From positions 24,966-88,965 of the forward strand of contig CAKSQL010000008.1 in assembly GCA_934486735.1 (NCBI GenBank): a stretch of 64,000 nucleotides of DNA, given 5' to 3'. The translations under genes were made by a program, and so were the position numbers. This document shows positions 45,058 through 53,475 of this stretch, in pieces. The stretch's first letter is position 1. Every line of letters begins with the position of its first letter. The stretch is from an uncultured Clostridia bacterium (GTDB lineage: Bacteria; Bacillota; Clostridia; UBA1381). Below the pieces are notes generated by a model. It saw only the letters and a program-made list of their open reading frames with translations. It was not told the origin of the DNA and made no database searches.

Positions 45058-45549
45058 TTACCAATTATACTTTGTAAGCTTTCCTTCTGACAAAAGCTTA
45101 TAAAAACCATTCTGTCTCAGCGCTTCGTATATAACGATTGCCACCGAATTTGATAAATTCAAACTTCGTGCTTCGTTTATCATAGGGATTCTTATGCAGC
45201 TTTCCTTATTTTCATGCAACAGTTCTTCCGGAAGTCCTTTTGTTTCCTTTCCGAATAAAATGTAATCACCATCCGAAAAATCAACATCCGAATACATATT
45301 TACCGCTTTGGTTGTCGAATAAAAAAATCTGCCGTCTTTGTTTTGTTCAAAAAAATCGTTCAGGTTTTCATAATATTTTATTCCTAAAAGATGCCAGTAA
45401 TCAAGTCCTGCACGTTTCAGTTTTTTGTCATCTATTTCAAATCCCATCGGCTTTACTATGTGAAGCTTTGAGCCTGTCGCCGCACAGGTTCGGGCTATAT
45501 TCCCGGTATTTTGCGGAATTTCCGGCTCTACCAATACTATATTAAACAT
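45058..45549 (-). CDS. trmL: tRNA (cytidine/uridine-34-2'-O)-methyltransferase
   Basis: A 163-residue SPOUT methyltransferase. Signatures are VLVEPEIPQNTGNIARTCAATG at the N-terminus, KPMGFEIDDKKLKRAGLDYWH, LFGKETKGLPEELL and IPMINEARSLNLSNSVAIVIYEALRQ forming the knot that binds S-adenosylmethionine. It methylates the wobble ribose of leucine tRNAs. It lies in the operon 20 bases after the DUF362 gene. Confidence 0.95.
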   Translation of the reverse strand: MFNIVLVEPEIPQNTGNIARTCAATGSKLHIVKPMGFEIDDKKLKRAGLDYWHLLGIKYYENLNDFFEQNKDGRFFYSTTKAVNMYSDVDFSDGDYILFGKETKGLPEELLHENKESCIRIPMINEARSLNLSNSVAIVIYEALRQNGFYKLLSEGKLTKYNW

Positions 45550-45569
45550 AAATAACTCTCATTCTTTCC

Positions 45570-46721
45570 TTATTTTGATAATCTCAGCATAATTCTGTTC
45601 ATAATACTGCGTTTTATCGAAACCGCATGTTTGGGGCAAAGCTCCTGACAGCAAAAACATTTTATGCATGCCTTTTTGTCAATTTCAGGTTTTCCTTCTT
45701 TCATTGAAATTGCTTTTGGCGGACAGCATCTAAAACATTCTCCGCATCCGATACATTTATCATACATAATCTCGGGTTTTGCACTAATCATAGACGTGAT
45801 TGCCGCACGCAGCGCCGCAGGTATCGGCAGCAGCTTTAAAAGGTCGAAATGCGTATCCGGTTTCTTGAAATCCTTCATAACATGCTTTTCTATATCTTCG
45901 CCCAAAATATTTACATCTTTTATGTTGCTCGGAGATAATCCCCGTTCACACGCCTGTTTAACGGTTTCTGCCTCATCCGGACGATAGCCGATAAGATGCG
46001 TGCATACCAAATCCAAAGCATACGGATCGGCACTTGCCATGACAAGCCCGATTTTTCGATTTCGCCCCGCTGTCGGTCCGTTTCCCTCCATACCCCAGAC
46101 TGCGTCCATTACAGTAAGCGTCGGTTTTACACATTCGCACAAATCCAAAAGCATCGAACAGAACGCTTTTTTTTCGTTAAGCCGAAAATGCAGCTCTGCC
46201 TTATATGTCCCCGGAATTACACCGTAAAGATTTTTAACGGCTCCGGTGTAATCGGTCATTGCGTGAGTTTTCAGCTTAGGCAGGGATATTATCACATCCG
46301 CATCACAAACCGGTTTTATTATAGGAAAGCTTTTCAGTGTTTTCCCCTTCGGGTAATGAATTTCACAAAAGGAAGTATCATAATTTAAAACTGCGCCGGT
46401 TCCCTCTGCTGCTTCATTTGCTCCGCAGACAGAATACAAGGATTTTAATAGTCCTGCATTATATGCCCCGCCCGGGCTTTCCGCAACCGTTACAATTCCG
46501 CCGGCACTTTCTGCCGCTTTGATAACGGCTCTGAGTATTGCAGGATGAGTTGTTACCGCATCCGACGGATTTTTTTTGGAAATAAAATTCGGTTTAATTA
46601 AAACCTTATCTCCTTTTTTAACAAAACTGCTTATGCCGCCTATAGTATCAAGTGCGGTAAAAACGGCTTGTTCCGCCGAGTCATATCCGGAACATTTTAC
46701 AACCGATACACTTTTTTTCAC
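45570..46721 (-). CDS. DUF362 protein with C-terminal 2[4Fe-4S] ferredoxin domain
   Basis: A 383-residue protein. Residues 1-300 are the DUF362 domain: VLIKPNFISKKNPSDAVTTHP, VAESPGGAY, LPKLKTHAMTDYTGAVKNLYGVIPG and DAVWGMEGNGPTAGRNRKIG. The last 65 residues carry two four-cysteine clusters, CIGCGECFRCCP and CIKCFCCQELCP, each fit for a [4Fe-4S] centre. The family's reaction is unknown; a redox or metal role is plausible. GTG start at 46721 follows GGAGAACGG. It is the first gene of an eleven-gene run and has a promoter at 46764-46792, divergent from the marR unit. Confidence 0.9.
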   Translation of the reverse strand: MKKSVSVVKCSGYDSAEQAVFTALDTIGGISSFVKKGDKVLIKPNFISKKNPSDAVTTHPAILRAVIKAAESAGGIVTVAESPGGAYNAGLLKSLYSVCGANEAAEGTGAVLNYDTSFCEIHYPKGKTLKSFPIIKPVCDADVIISLPKLKTHAMTDYTGAVKNLYGVIPGTYKAELHFRLNEKKAFCSMLLDLCECVKPTLTVMDAVWGMEGNGPTAGRNRKIGLVMASADPYALDLVCTHLIGYRPDEAETVKQACERGLSPSNIKDVNILGEDIEKHVMKDFKKPDTHFDLLKLLPIPAALRAAITSMISAKPEIMYDKCIGCGECFRCCPPKAISMKEGKPEIDKKACIKCFCCQELCPKHAVSIKRSIMNRIMLRLSK

Positions 46722-46763
46722 TTTCCGTTCTCCTTTTTCAGCCTTAAAACATCTATCTTATCT

Positions 46764-46792
46764 ATTATATCGTATTTTTCCGAAAAGTACAA
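46764..46792 (-). promoter_or_regulatory. promoter of the DUF362-led housekeeping operon
   Basis: Minus strand: -35 TTGTAC (46787-46792), 17-base spacer, perfect -10 TATAAT (46764-46769). It lies in the 280-base divergent gap opposite the marR promoter. Confidence 0.7.
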
Positions 46793-46913
46793 GAGTAAAC
46801 AGAAAAATTTTCATATTTTATTTAAAATTATCCACAATAATCGGTATGTTTTAAAACTTTTTACAATTTACTGCATTAAAATGTAAATAAAATATTAAAA
46901 ATAAAAAAAATAC

Positions 46914-46942
46914 TTGACATCAACACAACGACATATTATAAT
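46914..46942 (+). promoter_or_regulatory. consensus sigma-A promoter of the marR-ABC exporter unit
   Basis: Perfect TTGACA (46914-46919), 17-base spacer, perfect TATAAT (46937-46942). A promoter this strong immediately followed by palindromes implies tight repression. Confidence 0.9.
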
Positions 46943-46972
46943 GTTAGTGTGCTAACTGTTAGTTATGCTAAC
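46943..46972 (+). promoter_or_regulatory. two tandem palindromic operators, probable MarR binding sites
   Basis: GTTAG-4-CTAAC at 46943-46956 and GTTAG-5-CTAAC at 46958-46972, directly after the -10 box and across the expected transcription start. Placement and symmetry fit autorepression by the MarR protein encoded 30 bases further on. Confidence 0.8.
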
Positions 46973-47001
46973 AAATAAACAGGAAAGGACTGACTGTCAA
47001 A

Positions 47002-47424
47002 ATGATTGATAATAATTCAATCGGTTTCACCACAAAAACCCTGTCCAATCTTTTCAGACGCCGTATTTGTGAACCCGAAGGGCAGCTCACAGGTATGCAG
47101 GGCTGGGTTATCGGCTACATCTACGAGCATGGCAAAGACCATGACATATATCAGCGCGATATTGAAGCAAGATTTAATATCCGCCGTTCGACAGCGACCG
47201 GGATACTCCAGCTTATGGAGAAAAACGGGCTGCTGCTGCGCTGTCCCGTACCGACCGATGCCAGGCTTAAAAAGCTTGTTCTGACAGACAAGGCAACAAC
47301 AATGCACGAAGAATTTAAAAAGCGTGCAGCCGAAATAGACGCTCTTGCGGTGGAGGGTATTTCGGAAGAGGAACTTGAAGCCGTTCTGAGAATTATGCAC
47401 AAAATGATTGACAATTTGAGTTAG
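47002..47424 (+). CDS. MarR-family transcriptional repressor
   Basis: A 140-residue winged-helix regulator. The recognition region is YQRDIEARFNIRRSTATGILQLMEKNGLLLR (about residues 51-81), followed by the wing PTDARLKKLVLT, both typical of MarR. The N- and C-terminal helices would form the dimer interface. It heads a three-gene plus-strand unit with an ABC exporter 11 bases downstream, the usual layout for ligand-relieved efflux control. Two palindromes over its own promoter are the likely binding sites. Inducer unknown. Confidence 0.93.
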   Translation: MIDNNSIGFTTKTLSNLFRRRICEPEGQLTGMQGWVIGYIYEHGKDHDIYQRDIEARFNIRRSTATGILQLMEKNGLLLRCPVPTDARLKKLVLTDKATTMHEEFKKRAAEIDALAVEGISEEELEAVLRIMHKMIDNLS

Positions 47425-47435
47425 GAAGTGAAACT

Positions 47436-49181
47436 ATGATAAAAAGATTATCAAAATGCATCAGGGAATACAAAAAGGCGTCTTTGCTCTCTCCCCTGTT
47501 CGTTACATTTGAAGTTATTTTGGAAGTTTTTATCCCTCTGCTGATGTCGGAAATAATCGATAAAGGTGTTACCGGCGGCAATATGTCTTTTATCGTTAAA
47601 ACCGGTATTGCGCTTGTGATTATGGCGATGCTGTCGCTTTTGTGCGGCGCACTGTCCGGAAAATACGCCGCGATTGCCTCGGCAGGCTTTGCAAAAAATT
47701 TGAGAAGTGACATGTACAAAAATGTCCAGACCTTCTCATTTTCGAACATTGATAAATTCTCCACATCGAGCCTGGTAACAAGGCTCACAACCGACGTCAC
47801 CAACATGCAGAACGCATATCAGATGATTATCCGAATCGCTGTGAGAGGTCCGATAATGCTTATATGCTCGTATATCATGTCGCTGAAAATCAATGCGCCG
47901 CTGTCGCTGATTTTTATTGCGTTTATACCCATTCTTGCCATCGGACTTTTGCTTATCGCCTCGCGTGCACATCCGATTTTCGAAAAGGTTTTCAAAACCT
48001 ACGATATTTTAAACCGCGTTGTTCAGGAAAACCTGCGCGGAATCAGAGTCGTGAAATCCTTTGTGCGCGAAGAACATGAAATCAAAAAATTCGATGACGT
48101 TTCGGAAAAAATATATGCGCTGTTTACCAAAGCTGAGAAACTGCTTTCATTAAATGCGCCGCTGATGCAGTTCTGCGTATACTCCTGCATGCTGCTCCTA
48201 TCGTGGTTCGGCGCAAGAATCATTGTCCTGTCCGGCGAAACCTCGCTCACAACGGGACAGCTCACAAGCATGTTTTCCTATACAATGCAGATATTGATGA
48301 GCCTTATGATGCTCTCGTTTGTATTCGTCATGATAATTATTTCGCGCGCATCGGCAGAAAGAATTGTTGAAGTTTTGGACGAAACAAGCGATATCACCAA
48401 CCCGAGCAGCCCCGCGCAAGAAGTTTCGGACGGTGCAATTCGCTTTGAAAATGTAAGCTTCAGCTACAAAAACGACAAAGAGCATGTCTGTCTTAAAAAC
48501 GTCTCTCTCGATATAAAATCGGGCGAAACAATAGGAATTATCGGCGGAACGGGTACATCGAAAACAACGCTTGTTCAGCTCATTCCCCGTCTTTACGACG
48601 CGACAATCGGAGATGTTTATGTCGGCGGCAAAAATGTGCGAGACTACGACCTCGATACACTCAGAAATTCAGTCGCAATGGTTCTTCAAAAAAATGTGCT
48701 TTTCTCAGGAACTATAAAAGAAAACCTGCGCTGGGGCAATGCGGATGCCACCGATGAAGAAATCGAAGAAGCGTGCCGTCTTGCACAGGCAGACAGCTTT
48801 ATAGAGGAATTTCCGCAGAAGTACGACACCTATATCGAACAGGGCGGAACAAACGTATCGGGCGGTCAAAAGCAAAGACTTTGTATTGCGCGTGCGCTTT
48901 TGAAAAAGCCGAAAATACTTATTCTTGACGATTCAACCAGTGCGGTAGATACCAAAACCGACGCGCTTATACGGCGCTCTTTCTCGGAATATATTCCGGA
49001 AACGACAAAGATTATAATTGCACAGAGAATTTCATCAATTGAGGACGCCGACAAGATAATTGTAATGGACAACGGCGAGGTATCGGCTTTCGGAACGCAT
49101 GACGAGCTTCTTGAAAAGAGCGAAATTTACCGCGAAGTATACACATCACAGACAGGAGGGACGCAAAATGAGACCAACTAA
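47436..49181 (+). CDS. ABC exporter half-transporter with degenerate ATPase site
   Basis: A 581-residue protein with an N-terminal six-helix exporter domain (to about residue 320) and a C-terminal ATPase. Walker A is GGTGTSKTT, with Ser in place of the last glycine, as is common in this Firmicutes subfamily; the signature is NVSGGQKQRL; Walker B is ILILDDSTSAVD, where Asp replaces the catalytic Glu. This matches the degenerate partner of heterodimeric exporters such as TM287/288 and BmrCD. Its partner is the next gene, which overlaps by 14 bases. Substrate unknown; drug or peptide efflux inferred from the MarR gene. Confidence 0.92.
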   Translation: MIKRLSKCIREYKKASLLSPLFVTFEVILEVFIPLLMSEIIDKGVTGGNMSFIVKTGIALVIMAMLSLLCGALSGKYAAIASAGFAKNLRSDMYKNVQTFSFSNIDKFSTSSLVTRLTTDVTNMQNAYQMIIRIAVRGPIMLICSYIMSLKINAPLSLIFIAFIPILAIGLLLIASRAHPIFEKVFKTYDILNRVVQENLRGIRVVKSFVREEHEIKKFDDVSEKIYALFTKAEKLLSLNAPLMQFCVYSCMLLLSWFGARIIVLSGETSLTTGQLTSMFSYTMQILMSLMMLSFVFVMIIISRASAERIVEVLDETSDITNPSSPAQEVSDGAIRFENVSFSYKNDKEHVCLKNVSLDIKSGETIGIIGGTGTSKTTLVQLIPRLYDATIGDVYVGGKNVRDYDLDTLRNSVAMVLQKNVLFSGTIKENLRWGNADATDEEIEEACRLAQADSFIEEFPQKYDTYIEQGGTNVSGGQKQRLCIARALLKKPKILILDDSTSAVDTKTDALIRRSFSEYIPETTKIIIAQRISSIEDADKIIVMDNGEVSAFGTHDELLEKSEIYREVYTSQTGGTQNETN

Positions 49182-51057
49182 CAGCAAAGGCATGAAAAGC
49201 AAAAATCCTCTTAAAACCGCCAAGCGGCTTATGGGCTATATCACAAACAACTATCGCATACATTTTATAATAGTGCTTGTATGCATAGTTATAAGCACAC
49301 TCGCAGGCGTTGCCGGGTCTATGTTCCTGCAAACGCTGATTGACAACTATATCACCCCCCTGCTCACGCAAAGCTCGCCCGATTTTTCCGGACTTTTGCG
49401 CGCCATCTCAATGCTTGCAGGAATATTCGTAACCGGTATTCTGTCGGTTTGGCTTTACAACTTTATTATGGTAATCATATCCCAGGGCGTGCTCAAAACC
49501 ATTCGTGACGATATGTTCTCTCACATGCAGTCACTGCCGATAAAATATTTCGACACGCACACCCACGGCGACACAATGAGCCGATACACAAACGATACCG
49601 ATACGCTGAGACAGATGATATCGCAGAGTATTCCGCAGATGTTCTCCTCCGCGATTACAATCGTATCGGTGTTCTGCGCAATGGTGTACCTGAGTATTCC
49701 GCTCACAATACTGGTTCTTTTGATGGTCGCGCTGATGCTTTTCGTGACAAAAAAGGTCGGCGGAAACTCAGCAAAATACTTCATCAGACAACAAAAGGCA
49801 CTCGGTGCGGCAAACGGATTTATAGAAGAAATGATAAACGGACAAAAGGTTATCAAAGTATTCTGCCATGAGGACGAATCGGTGCGCGACTTTGAAAAGC
49901 TCAACAACGAACTTTGCGACGATGCCACAAAAGCAAATATATTTGCTAATATCCTCATGCCGATAATGGGCAATATCGGAAATCTGCAATATGTTCTGAT
50001 CGCGGTTATCGGCGGCTTGCTCGCTGTCAACGGAGTAAGCGGAATGACTATCGGAACTATTTCATCGTTCCTGCTTCTTTCCAAAAGCTTTTCGCAGCCT
50101 ATCGGTCAGATATCTCAGCAGCTTAATTCAATTGTCATGGCACTGGCAGGCGCTGAGCGAATTTTCGAACTTATGGACGAAAGCAGCGAAGAGGACAGCG
50201 GCTATGTAACACTTGTGAATGCCGAAATCGACAATGACGGAAATATCACCGAGACCGGCAAAAAGACAGACATTTGGGCATGGAAACATCCGCACAGCGA
50301 TGGCAGCGTCACATATACCGAGCTTACCGGCGATGTTCAGTTTTACGATGTGGACTTCGGCTACTCCGAGGATAAGACCGTTCTGCACAATATCGACCTG
50401 CACGCAAAACCGCGTCAGAAAATTGCATTTGTGGGAGCAACCGGTGCAGGCAAAACCACCATTACCAATCTGATAAACCGCTTTTACGATATTGCGGACG
50501 GAAAAATACGCTATGACGATATAAATATAAACAAGATTAAAAAGCCGGATTTGAGACGTTCACTCGGAATAGTTCTCCAGGACGTGAATCTCTTTACCGG
50601 AACTGTTATGGAAAATATCCGCTACGGCAGACTGGACGCAACCGACGAGGAAGTCTATAACGCCGCACGTCTGGCAAATGCCGACAGCTTTATACGCATG
50701 CTGCCCGACGGCTACAACACTGTTATATCGGGAGACGGCAGCGGACTTTCGCAGGGTCAGCGCCAGCTTATTTCAATTGCACGGGCTGCGGTTGCCGACC
50801 CGCCGGTTATGATTTTGGACGAGGCAACATCAAGCATAGACACCCGAACCGAGGCTCTTGTTCAAAAGGGTATGGATTCGCTTATGAAAAACCGTACCGT
50901 ATTTGTTATTGCGCACCGTTTGTCAACGGTTAAAAATTCCGATGTTATTATCGTTCTTGACCATGGGCGCATTATCGAACGCGGCAGTCATGACGAACTG
51001 ATTGCTCAAAAAGGCAAATATTATCAGCTTTACACCGGCGCGTTTGAATTGGAATAA
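49168..51057 (+). CDS. ABC exporter half-transporter with intact ATPase site
   Basis: A 629-residue exporter subunit. The ATG at 49168 follows AGGAGGGA; in-frame codons back to 49099 lie deep in the previous gene. Six membrane helices are followed by a hydrophilic insertion (about residues 335-385, VTLVNAEIDNDGNITETG and KHPHSDGSV) characteristic of the YheH/YfiC-type partner. The ATPase has intact Walker A GATGAGKTT, signature LSQGQRQL and Walker B MILDEATSSID with catalytic Glu. Together with the previous protein it should form a heterodimer with one working hydrolysis site. The unit ends at the terminator at 51075-51138. Confidence 0.93.
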   Translation: MRPTNSKGMKSKNPLKTAKRLMGYITNNYRIHFIIVLVCIVISTLAGVAGSMFLQTLIDNYITPLLTQSSPDFSGLLRAISMLAGIFVTGILSVWLYNFIMVIISQGVLKTIRDDMFSHMQSLPIKYFDTHTHGDTMSRYTNDTDTLRQMISQSIPQMFSSAITIVSVFCAMVYLSIPLTILVLLMVALMLFVTKKVGGNSAKYFIRQQKALGAANGFIEEMINGQKVIKVFCHEDESVRDFEKLNNELCDDATKANIFANILMPIMGNIGNLQYVLIAVIGGLLAVNGVSGMTIGTISSFLLLSKSFSQPIGQISQQLNSIVMALAGAERIFELMDESSEEDSGYVTLVNAEIDNDGNITETGKKTDIWAWKHPHSDGSVTYTELTGDVQFYDVDFGYSEDKTVLHNIDLHAKPRQKIAFVGATGAGKTTITNLINRFYDIADGKIRYDDININKIKKPDLRRSLGIVLQDVNLFTGTVMENIRYGRLDATDEEVYNAARLANADSFIRMLPDGYNTVISGDGSGLSQGQRQLISIARAAVADPPVMILDEATSSIDTRTEALVQKGMDSLMKNRTVFVIAHRLSTVKNSDVIIVLDHGRIIERGSHDELIAQKGKYYQLYTGAFELE

Positions 51058-51074
51058 AGCCAAAATATACGCAT

Positions 51075-51138
51075 AAAAAACTCGGCTTTGTGTAACTTCC
51101 CGTACTCAGGGAATGTATCGCACAAATCCGAGTTTTTT
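51075..51138. terminator. bidirectional rho-independent terminator between convergent units
   Basis: Arms 51075-51092 and 51121-51138 pair through AAAAAACTCGG and TTTGTG, with T/A tracts on both outer sides; an inner TTCCC/GGGAA hairpin closes the loop. It serves the plus-strand exporter unit and the minus-strand catabolic operon. Confidence 0.88.
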
Positions 51139-51172
51139 AGTATATGAATTTTTGCAGCCTTAGTCCTGCATC

Positions 51173-51823
51173 TTAATATTTTATTTGATAATTGATTCCG
51201 GTTATAGCAGGCTCTACCCCTCTTGCAATTGCCGCCTTGTTGCCCTCGCAATAGAGTATCCATTTATTTTTTGCCGAAATCCGTTTATCCTCCAAATTCT
51301 TTTCAAGCGCTGTGTTTGTGCCCTCGGGGAGTCCCACCGCGCAGCCGAAGCCTGTGTCTGAGACCTGGCAAGGACAATAATGGAGCGTTGTTGCGTAACA
51401 TTCGATAGCTGTGCCTTTCGGAAGAAAAAACGCCTTGAATTTTGATGACGCGATTTTCCCATCCTCTATCTCCCACACATGTCCCAAAAAAAGTACAAGC
51501 GGCGTTATTGCTATATTTATCTCGCTTGAAGTATGCCACTCGGTCGCATTCAGAAAAGAACTGTGGCCGCGGCAATAGCCAAGCTGTGACGGCAATGTTC
51601 CGAACAGTTCGTCTCGAATTTTCCCGGCAATTGCAAGCTTTTCGAACGGCTTCTCTGTCGGAGTGTAGCGTACCCCCTCCTCCGGGAGTTCTATCTTTTC
51701 ACCGGCTGCAACAATCTCGCTTGTATCGAGATTTGTGATTATCCGTCCGTAACTTTTAAATTTCTCGTCCTGCACCGAATAAAATTCTATATCCGGATTC
51801 TTCTTTTTCAATATATCAAGCAT
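51173..51823 (-). CDS. DUF4867 family protein
   Basis: A 216-residue cytoplasmic protein, last gene of the catabolic operon. It shows YSVQDEKFKSYGRIITN at the N-terminus, LGYCRGHSSFLNATEWHTSSEINIAITP in the middle (with His residues that could bind a metal) and LPKGTAIECYATTLHYCPCQV later; this order is the DUF4867 pattern and suggests a cupin-like beta-barrel. Function is not established; the family recurs in sugar catabolic clusters, so an isomerase, epimerase or accessory role is a guess. Start uncertain: ATG at 51823 is favoured, with others at 51835, 51844 and 51853. Confidence 0.8.
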   Translation of the reverse strand: MLDILKKKNPDIEFYSVQDEKFKSYGRIITNLDTSEIVAAGEKIELPEEGVRYTPTEKPFEKLAIAGKIRDELFGTLPSQLGYCRGHSSFLNATEWHTSSEINIAITPLVLFLGHVWEIEDGKIASSKFKAFFLPKGTAIECYATTLHYCPCQVSDTGFGCAVGLPEGTNTALEKNLEDKRISAKNKWILYCEGNKAAIARGVEPAITGINYQIKY

Positions 51824-51843
51824 ATTTATAACCATTCCTTCCA

Positions 51844-52629
51844 TTAAAGACATGTGTATCCTCCGTCAACCGATATAACCGTACCTGTGGTATATCCTGC
51901 CGTATCCCCGGCAAGATAAATTGCAAGTCCGACCAATTCAGTCGGTTCGCCGACTCTGCCGAGCGGAGTTCCGCCAATCCACTTTTTAACCGCCGGGTCA
52001 TCGGGCGTCGAAAGCCGCTTTTTCGTCAGCGGAGTATCCATAAAGCCGGGTGCTATCCCGTTCACACGAATACCGCGCTCCGCCCATTCGACAGCCATGC
52101 ATTTTGTAAGCATGATCGCCCCTGCTTTTGAGCTGTTGTATGCGCATTGAGTCTGCGGCAGCGGATTTACCACCAATCCGGACATGGAAGTGACATTTAC
52201 TATCCTGCCTTCGCCCTGCTTCAGCATGATTTTTGCCACCTCACGGCTTACCAAAAATACACCTGTTAAATTCACGCCGATTATGGAATTCCAAACCTCT
52301 GTCGGCATTTCCTCCAACGGATAAAGCTTGTTTATTCCTGCGTTGTTTACCAAAATATCAATTCTTCCGAATGTATCTGCGACCTTTTTCACCATTGCCT
52401 TTACCGATTCTTCGTCCGAAACATCGGTCTTTATGCAGATACATTTTGAACCTGCCGCTTCTATAAGCCTTGACGCGTTTTCGAACTCCTCCTCACGCAT
52501 CCCGGCAACGGCAATATTTTTTGCGCCTGCCTTTGCGTAACCTATCGCAATTTCAAGACCTATTCCTCTTTCCGCGCCTGTGATTATCGCACTTTTTCCG
52601 TCCAATCCGAAATTATATTCTCTTTCCAT
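51844..52629 (-). CDS. short-chain dehydrogenase/reductase
   Basis: A 261-residue classical SDR. NAD(P) site IITGAERGIGLEIA (about residues 15-28), NNAGINK in the middle, catalytic Ser in NVTSMSG and Tyr/Lys in YNSSK (about 163-167), and PGFMDTPL followed by a C-terminal VDGGYTCL ending. Resembles gluconate 5-dehydrogenase and KduD-type sugar-acid oxidoreductases. Within this operon it probably interconverts a hydroxyl and keto group on a sugar or sugar acid. Seven bases separate it from the aldolase gene upstream. Confidence 0.92.
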   Translation of the reverse strand: MEREYNFGLDGKSAIITGAERGIGLEIAIGYAKAGAKNIAVAGMREEEFENASRLIEAAGSKCICIKTDVSDEESVKAMVKKVADTFGRIDILVNNAGINKLYPLEEMPTEVWNSIIGVNLTGVFLVSREVAKIMLKQGEGRIVNVTSMSGLVVNPLPQTQCAYNSSKAGAIMLTKCMAVEWAERGIRVNGIAPGFMDTPLTKKRLSTPDDPAVKKWIGGTPLGRVGEPTELVGLAIYLAGDTAGYTTGTVISVDGGYTCL

Positions 52630-52635
52630 AGCCGA

Positions 52636-53460
52636 CTATCTCCCATCCGCTCCGAGAAGCTTTATTTTTTCTATCGCAAATGCCTTTACATTTTCAGCTG
52701 TTTTTGACATAATATCATCCAACGGCGCACTGTACGGGTCAAGCTCTTTAAAACGCTCAACAAATGCATAGCAGACATCCGTTCCGAAATTGATTTTTCT
52801 TATTCCTGCCTTGACAGCGGCAGCCACCTGGTCATCCGGCACTCCCGAGCCGCCGTGCAAAACAAGGTGCGCCTTTGTCTCGGAGTGAATTTCCGCAATT
52901 CTGTCGATTGCAAGCTTGGGAGCTTTTACATATTTCCCGTGAGCCGTTCCCACCATTATCGCAAGTGCATTTATGCCTGTTTCCTCCACATATTTCTTTG
53001 CATCCGCAGCCTCGGTATAAGCGTCCCATTTTTCATCGCGTGTCGAGCCTATATGTCCCAGTTCGCCCTCTACCGCAACATTTGCTTCACGAGCCATCTC
53101 GACAACTTTTCGGGTCGCTCTTATATTCTCGTCAAGCGAAAGAGTCGATGCGTCTATCATAACTCCTGTCGTTCCGTAGCGAAGCGCGCGCACGCACTCG
53201 GCATATCCGACACCATGGTCAAGATGAAACGCGACAGGCGTTTTCAGGCGATTCATCACATCGCGGATAACCGGCGACATGAATTTTCCGGTGTCTGTAT
53301 CAAACAAGCGGCTGTACATTTGAATTATTATCGGGGCTTTTGTTTCCTCCGCCGCCTGTGTTACCCCCATTAAAGTTTCAAGATTATAGACATTGAATGC
53401 CGGAATCGCAAAACCGCCTTTTTCCGCCAAATCAAGTATTTCCTTAAAATTATATTGCAT
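52636..53460 (-). CDS. class II ketose-bisphosphate aldolase
   Basis: A 274-residue zinc aldolase of the FbaA/GatY/KbaY group. Zinc and substrate residues sit in HLDHGVGYAECVRAL (about residue 80), EGELGHIGSTRDE, GTAHGKYVKAPKL (His near 178) and VLHGGSGVPDDQV (His near 205), with INFGTD closing the phosphate site. It should split a ketose phosphate into dihydroxyacetone phosphate and an aldehyde. The neighbouring isomerase-like and PfkB kinase genes could supply that phosphorylated ketose. Exact substrate not predictable. Confidence 0.92.
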   Translation of the reverse strand: MQYNFKEILDLAEKGGFAIPAFNVYNLETLMGVTQAAEETKAPIIIQMYSRLFDTDTGKFMSPVIRDVMNRLKTPVAFHLDHGVGYAECVRALRYGTTGVMIDASTLSLDENIRATRKVVEMAREANVAVEGELGHIGSTRDEKWDAYTEAADAKKYVEETGINALAIMVGTAHGKYVKAPKLAIDRIAEIHSETKAHLVLHGGSGVPDDQVAAAVKAGIRKINFGTDVCYAFVERFKELDPYSAPLDDIMSKTAENVKAFAIEKIKLLGADGR

Positions 53461-53475
53461 ATCTTTTCTCCGTCC

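Noticed and set aside
47436..49181. Inactivated ABC transporter gene because of altered Walker motifs
   Set aside because: The substitutions are the normal state of the degenerate partner in heterodimeric exporters, and the reading frame is complete.
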